From NCBI GenBank assembly GCA_005881495.1, contig VBHI01000055.1, forward strand, positions 1-22,519: DNA of 22,519 nucleotides, in the 5' to 3' direction. Source of the stretch: Chloroflexota bacterium (GTDB lineage Bacteria; Chloroflexota; Ktedonobacteria; Ktedonobacterales; Ktedonobacteraceae). Shown one piece after another: positions 1 to 8,260 of this stretch. How positions within the stretch are numbered: position 1 is the first letter of the stretch; every line of letters begins with the position of its first letter. The notes beneath the pieces are model-generated. The model was not told the DNA's origin, ran no database searches, and saw only the letters and a list, made by a program, of their open reading frames with translations. A program made the position numbers and the translations under genes.

Positions 1-59
1 GTATTCTCTTGCAGCGCTTCTGGCGTGGTGGCCTGGGAGCCGGCAGTGTCAAAGGCTGA
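1..59 (+). CDS. Carbohydrate ABC transporter permease, C-terminal end only
   Basis: Frame 3 is open from the left edge and stops with TGA at 57-59. The last residues read LLQRFWRGGLGAGSVKG. Sugar ABC permeases of the MalG/UgpE (BPD_transp_1) type characteristically end in a pattern like LQRYFVxGLxAGAVKG, so this is very probably the end of such an inner-membrane subunit. The rest of the gene lies outside the window. The following gene starts 60 bases later and looks like a beta-galactosidase, which suits a sugar uptake and hydrolysis operon. The call rests on only 18 residues. A competing reading in frame 1 is open to 126 but resembles nothing I know. Confidence 0.5.
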   Translation, partial: ILLQRFWRGGLGAGSVKG

Positions 60-118
60 TGGCGCAGACGACAGTCGTGGAGACGAAAAGCTCGTTAAAC
101 AATTGAAGCTGACGAAAG

Positions 119-328
119 ATGACTGAACCAACGCAAGACAGCAACAGCAAGCTGACGCCCTATCTGCGGAAACAGGAGAGTGCGACCCAGCTCGTCGTCG
201 ACGGCAAGCCGTTCCTGGTTCTCGGCGGTGAGCTGCACAACTCCAGTTCATCAAGCCTCGAGTACATGCGACCAATCTCCAGATCGGGGAGAAGGTGCTG
301 GCCTACAATCCGAAAACGCACCAGATAG
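119..328 (+). pseudogene. Truncated GH35-like beta-galactosidase, N-terminal fragment
   Basis: The ORF begins at ATG 119. Its first ~52 residues look like the N-terminus of the bacterial beta-galactosidases often annotated as GH35 or DUF5597-containing: a start like LTPYLRKQESATQLVVDG, followed by KPFLVLGGELHNSSSSSLEYM. An intact member is about 500-550 residues. Similarity stops after MRP at about base 273, and the rest of the frame (ISRSGRRCWPTIRKRTR) is junk read across a junction. No TIM barrel or catalytic glutamates remain, so it is inactive. It sits 60 bases after a sugar permease end, the expected operon position. The break coincides with the start of a HINT-like coding stretch in another frame, which points to recombination or deletion rather than a point mutation. 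Confidence 0.6.
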
Positions 329-381
329 AAATGGCAACCCGTTCTTCACCTCGCAAAAAGAAAGACAGAGAGAAACAATAA
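274..381 (+). pseudogene. HINT (intein/pretoxin-type) domain fragment fused out of frame
   Basis: Frame 1 from about 274 reads LQIGEKVLAYNPKTHQIEM, then a basic tail ending at TAA 379-381. The pattern 'L-x-x-G-[ED]-K-V-x-A-Y-[ND]-x-K-T' is typical of the pretoxin HINT domains of polymorphic toxins and RHS-like proteins. There is no start codon, no splice-block cysteine and no toxin, so it is a relic of roughly 20-25 recognisable residues. It abuts the broken beta-galactosidase. The family call rests on one short motif. Confidence 0.4.
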
Positions 382-397
382 TCATCCAGGAGCCAGA

Positions 398-520
398 ATG
401 ACCACCAACAACTGCATGAACACCACCAACCAACATCAAAATAAACTCCACAGTTCCAAAATAATAGCGCGCAATGTGCGCGCTATTTACCCAAAATACC
501 GAGCACACCTGAAACAGTGA
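398..520 (+). CDS. Possible 40-residue small ORF, unknown
   Basis: ATG 398 is preceded by AGGAG at 388-392 with a five-base gap, a good ribosome binding site. The product would start MTTNNCMNTTNQHQNK and end in a basic region around ARNVRAIYPKYRAHLKQ. I recognise no family. It follows the HINT fragment by 16 bases. An 11-bp inverted repeat (463-487) lies inside it, which argues either that this is really a terminator region or that the repeat encodes the basic tail. It may well be spurious. Confidence 0.2.
   Translation: MTTNNCMNTTNQHQNKLHSSKIIARNVRAIYPKYRAHLKQ
463..487. terminator. 11-bp inverted repeat with 3-base loop
   Basis: AATAGCGCGCA, loop ATG, TGCGCGCTATT is a perfect stem. No clear T-run follows on either strand, so a factor-independent terminator is only possible. 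It lies downstream of the broken sugar/HINT region and upstream of pcrA, where a terminator would be expected. Confidence 0.35.
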
Positions 521-561
521 AACACTTGACCCGCAGCCATCAGCACCAGAACCATTACCGC

Positions 562-590
562 TATTCTATAGCCTCCACCTGTGATACAAT
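562..590 (+). promoter_or_regulatory. Candidate extended -10 promoter for pcrA
   Basis: TGATACAAT at 582-590 is an extended -10 element (TG, one base, TACAAT) with only a weak -35 (TATTCT, 562-567, 17-base spacer). A start near 597 would give a leader of about 65 bases. A TATAAT at 637-642 is closer to consensus, but it would start transcription almost on the ribosome binding site and has no -35. Confidence 0.3.
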
Positions 591-660
591 ACCAGGGATT
601 GAAAATGCAACTAAGCGCGACGAAGGTCACGCCTCATATAATATCTGCTGGAGATAGGTG

Positions 661-3156
661 ATGATGATGGAACACACAGATTTGTTGGCTGGACTCAATG
701 AGCCGCAAAAGAGGGCCGTGACTATGACAGAGGGGCCGCTGCTTATTCTGGCAGGACCCGGGAGCGGCAAGACCCGCGTCATCACTCACCGCATGGCCTA
801 CCTCGTACAGCAGGAGCATGTCTCACCCTGGCGCATCCTCGGCGTTACCTTTACCAACAAAGCCGCGAAGGAGATGCGCGAGCGCCTGGAGAAACTGGTG
901 GGGGTCAACGAGTCCAAAGAGATGACCATCGGCACCTTCCATGCCATCTGCGCTCGTATCCTGCGCATAGAAGCAGATTATCTCGCCCCCTTAGGACTCA
1001 ATAAGTCTTACGTCATCCTGGATACCGACGACCAGGCCGTGCTGGTAAAACAAGCGGTGAGAGATTTGAATCTGGATGAAAAGCAGTACAAACCTGCTAC
1101 CATGCAGGCGTTGATCTCGCGTGCCAAGAATGACCTGCTGGTCCCTGAACAAATGGCCGAGCAGGCGGCAAAATACATTGAAGAAGTGGCGGCGCGCGTC
1201 TACAAAGTCTATCAAAAACTGCTGCGCGCCAATAATAGCGTCGATTTTGATGATCTGCTGCTGCTCACCGAGCAATTGTGGCGGCGTGAAGGCGATGTCT
1301 TGCACCGCTACCAGTTGCGCTGGCAGTATATCCACGTCGATGAGTTCCAGGATTGCAACCTGCCTCAATATAAGTTGATACGCCTGCTGGGGTATGGCAC
1401 AAGCGATAGACACGAGGGGCTGGGGAATGTCTGTGTCGTGGGCGACGATGACCAGATGATTTATAGCTGGCGTGGGGCTAGCTCCGCCAATGTACAGCAA
1501 TTCGAGCTGGATTTTCCGCGCACGAAGATCGTCATGTTGGAGCAGAATTATCGCTCCACTCAGTCTATTCTCGACGCGGCCCAGAACGTGGTGCGGCGCA
1601 ACAGGTCGCGCAAGGACAAGAAACTCTGGACAGCATTAGGCACGGGCGAGAAAATCACCGTCTACGAGGCCTATAACGAAGAAGAAGAAGGGCTTTTTGC
1701 CGCTCGCGAAATCACGCGCTTGCTCGCCCGAGGAGAGATTGAGAAGCGTGGCGATGTGGCCGTGATGTATCGTACCAATGCACAGTCACGCGCCATCGAA
1801 GAACAATTCCTGCGCGCGAATATTCCCTACAAGGTCATCGGTAGCCGCAAGTTCTATGAGCGCAAAGAGATCAAAGATATGGTGGCCTACCTGCGCTTGC
1901 TGCTGAATAAGCACGATGAGTTAAGCCTCAAACGTATCATCAATGTGCCCAATCGCAAAATCGGCCCGAAAACAGTTGGTGACCTGCAGCAGTGGGCAAC
2001 AGAAAAAGGCGTGACGCTCTACCAGGCTATACAACAGGTGGAGCTGCATCCCACGCTGGGGAGAGCCGCCAAAAATGCCCTGACTGAATTCGGGCGCTTG
2101 ATGGCCGACCTCACCAATGCCCTGGATGAACTGGCGCTGCCAGAGCTGCTCGATAGAATCGCCGAGAAAAGCGGCTATGGTCCGGAACTGCGCGGCGAAG
2201 CCGGGACTGATTTGGATCGCTGGGCCAACGTGCTGGAATTGCGCCGGGTCGCCGAAGACTACTCTGAGATTGAAACGCGTATCGCGCTTGAGCTGTTCCT
2301 GGAGAATGTCGCGCTGGTGGGCGGCGCGGATACGACGCAAACGGGCGAGAACGGCAAGCTGATTCAGGAAGAGAATAGCGACGCGGTAACCCTGATTACC
2401 CTGCATGCCGCCAAGGGACTGGAGTATCCCGTTGTCTTTATCGTCGGTATGGATGAAGGCTCGCTGCCCCATTCGCGCTCGGTAGACAAACCGGAACAGT
2501 TGGAGGAGGAGCGGCGCCTGGCGTATGTTGGCTTTACTCGGGCTATGCGTCGCCTCTACCTTGTGCGCGCCTACCGCCGTTCTTTTTTCGGCGAGTCCCA
2601 CTCTACCGAGCCATCGCGTTTCCTGGACGATATCCCATCGTCCTTGATAGCCAATCCCGCAACTGCTACGAGTACCGGTACGCGTGAGACAGGTGGCACG
2701 CGCTCACAAACAAGTACGCGTACGACACGCCGCAGTACGAATTGGGATGACGACGACGACTACAACGACTACAACCAGGACCAGGGCTACTCGCGCGATA
2801 CTGGACGAACATTTGGTAGTGGCAAAAGCAACACCTTTGGCGGGAATAGCGCAGCAAAACCAGGCCGCATCATCCCTCCGAGTTGGGCGCCACGTACCGG
2901 CTCATACTCATCGCCGACTGTGCCACCATCAGCGCCCTCGGGAAAAAATTTACCACCACCGCCCGCGCCGCAACCTGACAAGCCGAAGGAGCAGCAGTAC
3001 AAGCCCGGTGATAAGGTACGGCACGATAAATTCGGTGAGGGCGTCATTCTCAAAAGCGAGATGGAGCAGAACACTGAGTTTGTGGAGGTACAGTTCAAGG
3101 GGAAAACAGGCAAAAAGCGGTTGAGCATGGATTTCGCCAAACTGGAAAAAATATAA
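661..3156 (+). CDS. pcrA: ATP-dependent DNA helicase PcrA/UvrD (superfamily 1A)
   Basis: This is a 3'-5' DNA helicase of nucleotide excision repair and replication-fork maintenance. All SF1A motifs are present: GPGSGKT (about 32-38), TFTNKAAKEMRERL (Ia), DEFQD (II, about 227), GDDDQMIYSWRGA (III), QNYRST (IV), LHAAKGLEYPVVF (V) and EERRLAYVGFTRA (VI). Motif III has GDDDQMIY where PcrA/UvrD usually has GDxDQSIY. After residue ~660 comes a long, low-complexity Thr/Arg/Asp/Pro-rich linker, then a C-terminal Tudor-like module from about 780 (YKPGDKVRHDKFGEG) as in Bacillus PcrA, where it contacts RNA polymerase. The length of ~831 exceeds the usual 720-740 because of the linker. GGAG at 650-653 is seven bases before ATG 661. 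GTG 658 and ATG 664 or 667 are also in frame. It appears monocistronic. Confidence 0.95.
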   Translation: MMMEHTDLLAGLNEPQKRAVTMTEGPLLILAGPGSGKTRVITHRMAYLVQQEHVSPWRILGVTFTNKAAKEMRERLEKLVGVNESKEMTIGTFHAICARILRIEADYLAPLGLNKSYVILDTDDQAVLVKQAVRDLNLDEKQYKPATMQALISRAKNDLLVPEQMAEQAAKYIEEVAARVYKVYQKLLRANNSVDFDDLLLLTEQLWRREGDVLHRYQLRWQYIHVDEFQDCNLPQYKLIRLLGYGTSDRHEGLGNVCVVGDDDQMIYSWRGASSANVQQFELDFPRTKIVMLEQNYRSTQSILDAAQNVVRRNRSRKDKKLWTALGTGEKITVYEAYNEEEEGLFAAREITRLLARGEIEKRGDVAVMYRTNAQSRAIEEQFLRANIPYKVIGSRKFYERKEIKDMVAYLRLLLNKHDELSLKRIINVPNRKIGPKTVGDLQQWATEKGVTLYQAIQQVELHPTLGRAAKNALTEFGRLMADLTNALDELALPELLDRIAEKSGYGPELRGEAGTDLDRWANVLELRRVAEDYSEIETRIALELFLENVALVGGADTTQTGENGKLIQEENSDAVTLITLHAAKGLEYPVVFIVGMDEGSLPHSRSVDKPEQLEEERRLAYVGFTRAMRRLYLVRAYRRSFFGESHSTEPSRFLDDIPSSLIANPATATSTGTRETGGTRSQTSTRTTRRSTNWDDDDDYNDYNQDQGYSRDTGRTFGSGKSNTFGGNSAAKPGRIIPPSWAPRTGSYSSPTVPPSAPSGKNLPPPPAPQPDKPKEQQYKPGDKVRHDKFGEGVILKSEMEQNTEFVEVQFKGKTGKKRLSMDFAKLEKI

Positions 3157-3187
3157 CAGCCTACCCCCAAAGCCTTCCTACATTACG

Positions 3188-3214
3188 TTGATTTGTTTCA
3201 GTAAGGCAAATCAA
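3188..3214. repeat. 8-bp inverted repeat TTGATTTG-N11-CAAATCAA
   Basis: A perfect 8-bp dyad with an 11-base centre starts 31 bases after the pcrA stop. AT-rich arms and no T-run make it a poor terminator. Its size and spacing would suit an operator for a dimeric repressor of the following exporter, but it lies about 65 bases upstream of the candidate -35. Confidence 0.4.
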
Positions 3215-3253
3215 TAGACCAGATTCGGGGAGGCATATTTCATTGATCATCGA

Positions 3254-3302
3254 TCTTTCATCTCAGTGCCCTACTGATACAGTTATTATCCGTCTTTCAT
3301 CT
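3254..3302 (+). promoter_or_regulatory. Candidate exporter promoter flanked by two TCTTTCATCT direct repeats
   Basis: The 10-mer TCTTTCATCT occurs at 3254-3263 and again at 3293-3302, 39 bases apart. Between them, TGATACAGT (3275-3283) is an extended -10. The first copy overlaps the -35 position and the second overlaps the expected start (~3290). This is a plausible binding arrangement for a regulator of the MFS operon. It is inferred from position only. Confidence 0.3.
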
Positions 3303-3385
3303 GGACCGGGGTAAGATGTACACATTAGAAGACGACAGCAGATAGTTCTGGTGGTGCTGCTACAGGCGCTCTCCATCACCCATCA

Positions 3386-5860
3386 TTGAGCACCCAGGTG
3401 ACAAGCTCTTTCAAAAAGATCACCACCCCCACGCAGCCACAGGCGGGCGGGAAAGGCGTTGCCCTTGGCGCTCTGACCATAGCCTGTATCGGCGTCTTTT
3501 TTACGGCGATGGACCAGACGGTCGTAGTGACGGCGCTGCCGCCTATTGCCAACGACTTGAATATCGGAGTGACCAAACTAGATCACGCGGCCTGGATTAT
3601 CAGCGCGTACCTGCTCGGTTTTGTGATTGCCATGCCGCTCATGGGACGCGTCTCTGATATCTATGGGCGGCGGCGTATCTTTTTACTTTGCCTGAGCATC
3701 TTTGGCATAGGTTCCATTCTCTGCGGACTTGCTCCTGTCTTTGGGCAAATGTGGGATCTGGGCTTTTTAAACGCCTTCAACATTGATACTTCTTCTCCAG
3801 GATTGATCTGGCTGATTGCCGCGCGTTTTATCCAGGCAGTTGGTGGTGGTGCGGTTGTACCGGTGGCGATGGCCATCGCGGGCGATTTTTATGGAGAACA
3901 GCGGCGTGCGCTGGCACTGGGTGTCATAGGCGCTGCCACCGAGGCTGGTGGGGTTATTGGCCCGCTCTATGGCGCGGTGATCGTACAGCAATTTGGCTGG
4001 CAATATATCTTCTATCTCAATGTTCCTATCGTAATTGGTTTGATGATCACGGCCTGGAGATTGATTCCCAGCGGGTCGCGCCTGCGCGAAGGTATCGACT
4101 GGGTTGGTACGGTTCTACTCGGTTTAGCGCTGACCTGCCTGAGCCTTGGCCTGGCTCAGCAAGGCACCGACCTTGGGCCAACTCCCGCCAACGCCCCTGC
4201 TCCACAAAATAATCCGATCGCCATTGGCCTGGCCATTGTTCTCCTGTTAGCCTTCGTACTGGTCGAGCGAAAAGTACGCTGGCCGGTAGTAGATTTATCA
4301 CTTTTCAAACGCCTTCCCTTTGGCGCGGCGTCGCTGGTAAGCCTCTTTGTAGGGGCTGCGCTGATTATTGCGATGGCCGATATTCCCATCTTTGTCGATA
4401 CCGTATTACAACGCCCGGTGCTTGATAGCGGACTTGCATTGCTGCGTCTCACCGCCATGATCCCGCTGGGAGCATTGGTAGGTGGCTGGCTCTGTGGCCG
4501 CATTACCTGCCGTTTTACGGGAGTGTTGGGGCTGCTCTTTACAGCGACCGGCTTTTACCTGATGAGTCGCTGGCCTATCCACGTCGACTGGAATCAGATC
4601 ACTATCAGTACAGTCACGACCGGTTTTGGTTTTGGGTTGGTGATTGCCCCTATTGGCACGACAGCGATCAATGCAGTAAGAGCCAGGCAAGCGGGTATGA
4701 GTTCCGCCATCGTCACCTCGCTGCGTATGGTGGGCATGATGCTGGGGCTGGCCGCGTTGACGTCCTGGGCTCTGGCATACTTCAAACAACTGGTCTCGAC
4801 CTATCCTTCGCTTCCCCTCACGGCGACGACTGCGCAGTTTGCGGATTGGTCAAGGGGTTATGCCGCTCATATTATTCAATCTGCACACACCGTCTACGGT
4901 GCCGTATTTTTCACCGCCATGGCGCTCTGCCTGATTGCCACTATTCCCGCCCTCTTCTTATGGGGCCGCAAGGCTGCGGTGGTTGAGCAGCTTGTGCCGG
5001 ATAGCAATGCCGCACCTGATCCACACGAAGCCGACACCGTGGTAGTCACGGTCGTCGCCGCGGCTGATGTTTCGATTGACCCTGCACTACCTGCAGAACT
5101 GGCTCAGCCACCACTGCCGCCAATCAATGGGAATGGAGGCAATGGAGGCAATGGTGGTAATATTGGACGCAATCCCAGGAAGCGGCGGCATTTGATTATA
5201 GCGGCGGCGAGCCTCATATTAGTCGTGTTGCTGGTCGTGGCAGGAGTATTTGCGGCCTTTCTGTGGCAAGCACCCGCTTCGCCTCTCACTTCAGCGCATC
5301 CAATGAATCCGGCAACTGCGACGCCTGTTTCCGGCCCGCGTATGATCCAGCTTGCCCTCGATCAGACGGCGCTCACCTCAATCTTTGTCTCGCAAATGGG
5401 AATGAAGCAAGGCGCATTGACCGATATGAAGGTCATGCCCATTCCAGGGGATGGAGTGATCATGAGCTTGAACTTGCACATTGACGCAAACGGTATTCAC
5501 CGGGTCATGCCGGTTGAAATGGATGGCGTCCTTGGCATCGATAAACAGCAAAACATTCAAATCCACGTGCTGCACCTTAGACGCGACGGCATAGACGCCG
5601 GCCCGGCGGCAGCCGCGAGCATGGGGAAGGCTGTGAACGAGCTGTTGATTAGCTCGCTTATGCCGGCGCTACATGGTCAATTCAAGGGTGTGAAACTCAT
5701 CTCTGCACACACCAATAAGTCAATCGGGTGTGCCAATGGAACAGAAATGTTTGTACTTTTGATCCAGGCACCTCCCATTCAGGGCATAGCAGCGCAACCG
5801 ACACCGGTACCATTCTGCTTCAAAGGCCCGATCGATCTCAATAAACTTCTACCGCATTAA
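3386..5860 (+). CDS. DHA2-type (EmrB/QacA) MFS exporter with extra C-terminal TM and extracytoplasmic domain
   Basis: A proton-coupled drug or metabolite exporter. Residues ~25-530 form a 14-TM MFS: TM1 carries FTAMDQTVVVTALPPIANDL (DHA2 type), motif A is GRVSDIYGRRR (~87), motif C is GGVIGPLYGAV (~187). Usual members have 480-550 residues, but this one has 824. After TM14 comes an acidic/Pro linker, then a GNGGNGGNGG tract (~581-593, encoded by 9-base repeats), a basic anchor (RKRR), an added TM (IIAAASLILVVLLVVAGVF, ~602-627) and a ~180-residue outer domain. That domain has beta-strand character with DGVIMSLNLHIDANG and resembles lipid-binding LmeA/DUF2993-like domains (inference). The start is TTG 3386 or GTG 3398. 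Neither has a good ribosome binding site, but a stop at 3326 rules out longer starts. It is 27 bases from the next gene, so the two likely form an operon. Confidence 0.85.
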   Translation: MSTQVTSSFKKITTPTQPQAGGKGVALGALTIACIGVFFTAMDQTVVVTALPPIANDLNIGVTKLDHAAWIISAYLLGFVIAMPLMGRVSDIYGRRRIFLLCLSIFGIGSILCGLAPVFGQMWDLGFLNAFNIDTSSPGLIWLIAARFIQAVGGGAVVPVAMAIAGDFYGEQRRALALGVIGAATEAGGVIGPLYGAVIVQQFGWQYIFYLNVPIVIGLMITAWRLIPSGSRLREGIDWVGTVLLGLALTCLSLGLAQQGTDLGPTPANAPAPQNNPIAIGLAIVLLLAFVLVERKVRWPVVDLSLFKRLPFGAASLVSLFVGAALIIAMADIPIFVDTVLQRPVLDSGLALLRLTAMIPLGALVGGWLCGRITCRFTGVLGLLFTATGFYLMSRWPIHVDWNQITISTVTTGFGFGLVIAPIGTTAINAVRARQAGMSSAIVTSLRMVGMMLGLAALTSWALAYFKQLVSTYPSLPLTATTAQFADWSRGYAAHIIQSAHTVYGAVFFTAMALCLIATIPALFLWGRKAAVVEQLVPDSNAAPDPHEADTVVVTVVAAADVSIDPALPAELAQPPLPPINGNGGNGGNGGNIGRNPRKRRHLIIAAASLILVVLLVVAGVFAAFLWQAPASPLTSAHPMNPATATPVSGPRMIQLALDQTALTSIFVSQMGMKQGALTDMKVMPIPGDGVIMSLNLHIDANGIHRVMPVEMDGVLGIDKQQNIQIHVLHLRRDGIDAGPAAAASMGKAVNELLISSLMPALHGQFKGVKLISAHTNKSIGCANGTEMFVLLIQAPPIQGIAAQPTPVPFCFKGPIDLNKLLPH

Positions 5861-5887
5861 GAAGGTTTCACGAGGAGATGAAGATAG

Positions 5888-7021
5888 ATGAGACAGTCGA
5901 AATACAGATGCTATGTTCAGGCTGGTTGGGTCACGTTGCTGTCAGCCCTCATGCTGAGCCTGGTGGTGACACCGGTAAGCGCGACGAGCAGCAGAGCTGT
6001 TCATGCAGCACAACGACTGGATAATGCCACATCTGTTGGCGCAAGCACGTACATTACAACAGGTACGCTGGTACCGCTCTTTCAGAACCGTATCGATCAG
6101 CATGTTCCCGGGGCGTTCAACAACGCTATCAACAATTTGGTGAGTACCCTGCCGAGGCAAGATCAGGGCTGGGCGCTGCAAATGGCAACTACGCTCATCC
6201 AGCCCTCTGCCACGTTAACCGGGCTTACGACGCAACCGGGTGGGCTGGTGACGTCATTGCGTATCAGCCTCTATCCTGGTGACCCACAACCAATTAACTC
6301 CAGTATGCTGGTGAGCTTCAGTGTGCTTGATTCGTCAACGATACAGGTCAGCGCAAAGCCGATCAATGGTAGTCCTACGTTGGTCAATGGGCCACTGGCA
6401 ACCTTCCAGATTCCCCTCGGTCAGCTTAATAGTATCAATACAACGCCTGCATGTGGCGATGCTGCCCTGGCGGTAAAACTGCAATTTCCTATTGCTCTGG
6501 GGCATACACAAACGCAGGTTCAACAAAACACGGCATTGAACGTCTTCGCCAGCCCGCGCGAGGTACGTAACACGCCCTCAACAAATACGAACGCCTACGT
6601 AGAACTTCCGGCCTCATCTCTGGCCTCGATTGGCGATAGCGTCGGAGACCTGCACATTAATACCAGTACGACAGCAAAAAATATCAACATTAGTGTGCAG
6701 GGGAGCAACCTGGTTATCAACTCGGATATTTACGACTCGTTCTGGGGCAAAATTGGTACGGCTACAACGACAGTAGCGCCGACAGCGGCAGGAGGAAATC
6801 TGGCTGTACACGTGTTGAGTACGACGATTACCATCCTAAATATATTCACATTCCCGTATGACAGCTACAATCAGCAGATCCAGCAGACATTGAACTCGAA
6901 GCTGAATGGTGCGCTGGCTGGCAAGTTTACCGTGACGCGGGCAGCGATTGGCCCCAACGCACAACTCCCCTGCGCTGCCGGCAATAGCCTTGTGCTGACG
7001 GGTAGCGCGAGTTTGGGATAA
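5888..7021 (+). CDS. Secreted protein of unknown function, operon partner of the MFS exporter
   Basis: The 377 residues begin with a signal peptide: basic MRQSKYRCYVQ, a hydrophobic core around WVTLLSALMLSLVVTPVSA, and possible cleavage after VSA or VHA. The mature part is Thr/Ser/Asn-rich with alternating hydrophobic strands and two cysteines (PACGDAA and LPCAAGN) that could form a disulfide. Two LmeA-like stretches start FQNRIDQHVPGAFNNAIN and YNQQIQQTLNSKLNGAL, an arrangement reminiscent of lipid-binding tubular domains (inference, weak). GAGGAG at 5872-5877 sets ATG 5888. It starts 27 bases after the exporter stop. The exporter itself carries an outer domain of similar style, so the pair may handle a lipidic substrate across the envelope. 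I cannot name the family. Confidence 0.75.
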   Translation: MRQSKYRCYVQAGWVTLLSALMLSLVVTPVSATSSRAVHAAQRLDNATSVGASTYITTGTLVPLFQNRIDQHVPGAFNNAINNLVSTLPRQDQGWALQMATTLIQPSATLTGLTTQPGGLVTSLRISLYPGDPQPINSSMLVSFSVLDSSTIQVSAKPINGSPTLVNGPLATFQIPLGQLNSINTTPACGDAALAVKLQFPIALGHTQTQVQQNTALNVFASPREVRNTPSTNTNAYVELPASSLASIGDSVGDLHINTSTTAKNINISVQGSNLVINSDIYDSFWGKIGTATTTVAPTAAGGNLAVHVLSTTITILNIFTFPYDSYNQQIQQTLNSKLNGALAGKFTVTRAAIGPNAQLPCAAGNSLVLTGSASLG

Positions 7022-7040
7022 GAGATACTGCATCGAAAAT

Positions 7041-7070
7041 GTAGGGGAGATGTGCATTGCGCTCCCTTAC
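7041..7070. terminator. Possible hairpin between convergent genes
   Basis: GTAGGGGAG and CTCCCTTAC can pair over nine positions (one G-U) around a 12-base loop, between the ends of the secreted-protein gene and the convergent methyltransferase gene. No T-run follows, so the terminator role is inferred from position. Confidence 0.3.
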
Positions 7071-7094
7071 AGATCACCCAGAACTAAGGAGATC

Positions 7095-8237
7095 TCACTC
7101 CGGCCCAATTATGGCAAAAGGCCAGCTCTGATCACCGATCGTGATCATGGCTTGATCTTCTGTAATACGCACTTTGTAGCCTGCCTCAGGATACAGATGT
7201 TCATACATCGCGATACTCTCTTTGATCTGTTCCTCCAGATGCTCACTATCTCCATACACTGTGATTCGATCATCATGAACCCGCACGGCAGCGCCAACTG
7301 ATGCTTGCTCTAACAGATACACATCAGGCTGATCTTTTCCAGCGTTCCAGCGATAGTGCTTGCTTACTCTTGGAAGTACGCATTGCAGCAGCAAGCTATA
7401 CGAGGTGTTATTGAGCAACTCAGTCAGATTGTCAGAAAGCTTCGCATCATGGCGAGGAAGTGCGTCATACTTCTTCCAATGTATGCCACTTCTCGATGGC
7501 AGACCACTTGGACTATGCATCTCCATGTACTGTGCGTCGATGTCTAGCAAACGACCTTCCAGGGTCGTTGAGTTGAGTTTCTCTAAACGTACGAAAATAC
7601 TCGCCAGGTTGAGAAGCACATTGCAGATGAGCACGCCACCTTGCTTCAATTGATACAGCCATGCACGTGGAATGTATTTTACGCCACAAGTCGCCAATAA
7701 GCGATCATATGGTGAATTAGCAGGATAACCAGCAAAGCCATCTCCACTGACAGCCAGCACATTTCCTGCTCTCGTATAAGACAGATGAAGCTTTGCAGTG
7801 CTCACCAGTTCTTCATCAATGTCGATACTTATTACCTGACCAGTACGACCAACCATGTGACCCATCAAGGCTGCATTGTAGCCCGTTCCGGCCCCGATCT
7901 CTTGTACGCGATGACCGCTTTGCAAATCTAAAGCTTCAAGCTGAACGGCCATGATGGAAGGCTGAGAACTGGAGCAGACTGGCCGCCCATGTGCATCTAG
8001 TTTTGTGACCAGCGGCTCATCTCGATAAATTGCTTCCAGCGATGGTGATGGAACCGGGTCCCAGGAAAAGCTATTTCCTTGTTGCTCGTAATATCGCTCA
8101 ATAAACAGATTACGTGGTACGCTCAAAAAAGCTTCACGCACGCTGGTTACAAGCGGTCGAGACAGGCGCCGCTCGATTTCTTCCACTAAACGATATCGAT
8201 ACGGTTGCGTATTGACGGCAGTATCTTGCTGGAGCAT
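7095..8237 (-). CDS. PIMT-family (L-isoaspartyl O-methyltransferase-like) graspetide tailoring enzyme, TgmC-like
   Basis: A 380-residue SAM-dependent methyltransferase. The N-terminal ~220 residues are protein-L-isoaspartate O-methyltransferase: VREAFLSVPRNLFIERYY, motif I VQEIGAGTGYNAALM, an acidic SAM loop ISIDIDEELV, and RLLATCGVKYIPRAW. Housekeeping Pcm is ~210 residues. The extra ~150-residue C-terminal domain is typical of PIMT homologues in ATP-grasp RiPP clusters (TgmC, the fuscimiditide enzyme) and in lasso clusters, where they methylate an Asp of the modified peptide to give an aspartimide. The start is ATG 8237, 23 bases after the ligase stop, with a weak purine-rich site (AGAAAGAG). 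It is the third gene of precursor-ligase-methyltransferase. It looks intact, although the ligase before it is broken. Confidence 0.8.
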   Translation of the reverse strand: MLQQDTAVNTQPYRYRLVEEIERRLSRPLVTSVREAFLSVPRNLFIERYYEQQGNSFSWDPVPSPSLEAIYRDEPLVTKLDAHGRPVCSSSQPSIMAVQLEALDLQSGHRVQEIGAGTGYNAALMGHMVGRTGQVISIDIDEELVSTAKLHLSYTRAGNVLAVSGDGFAGYPANSPYDRLLATCGVKYIPRAWLYQLKQGGVLICNVLLNLASIFVRLEKLNSTTLEGRLLDIDAQYMEMHSPSGLPSRSGIHWKKYDALPRHDAKLSDNLTELLNNTSYSLLLQCVLPRVSKHYRWNAGKDQPDVYLLEQASVGAAVRVHDDRITVYGDSEHLEEQIKESIAMYEHLYPEAGYKVRITEDQAMITIGDQSWPFAIIGPE

Positions 8238-8260
8238 CAGTTACTCTTTCTTATAGGTAC

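Noticed and set aside
1..126. Frame-1 reading open from the left edge to TGA 124-126, overlapping the beta-galactosidase start
   Set aside because: The overlap looks like translational coupling, but the peptide matches no family, whereas frame 3 gives a recognisable sugar-permease C-terminus.
637..642. Consensus TATAAT just before pcrA
   Set aside because: No -35 at a usable distance, and transcription would start within or at the ribosome binding site; kept only as an alternative to the 582-590 element.
2684..3124. Plus-strand 146-residue frame with a threonine run inside pcrA
   Set aside because: It is the out-of-frame reading of the low-complexity Asp/Asn/Tyr linker of pcrA.
3315..3344. 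Nine-codon open frame (MYTLEDDSR) after GGGG in the exporter leader
   Set aside because: Too short, and neither a ribosome-stalling motif nor an attenuator hairpin is visible.
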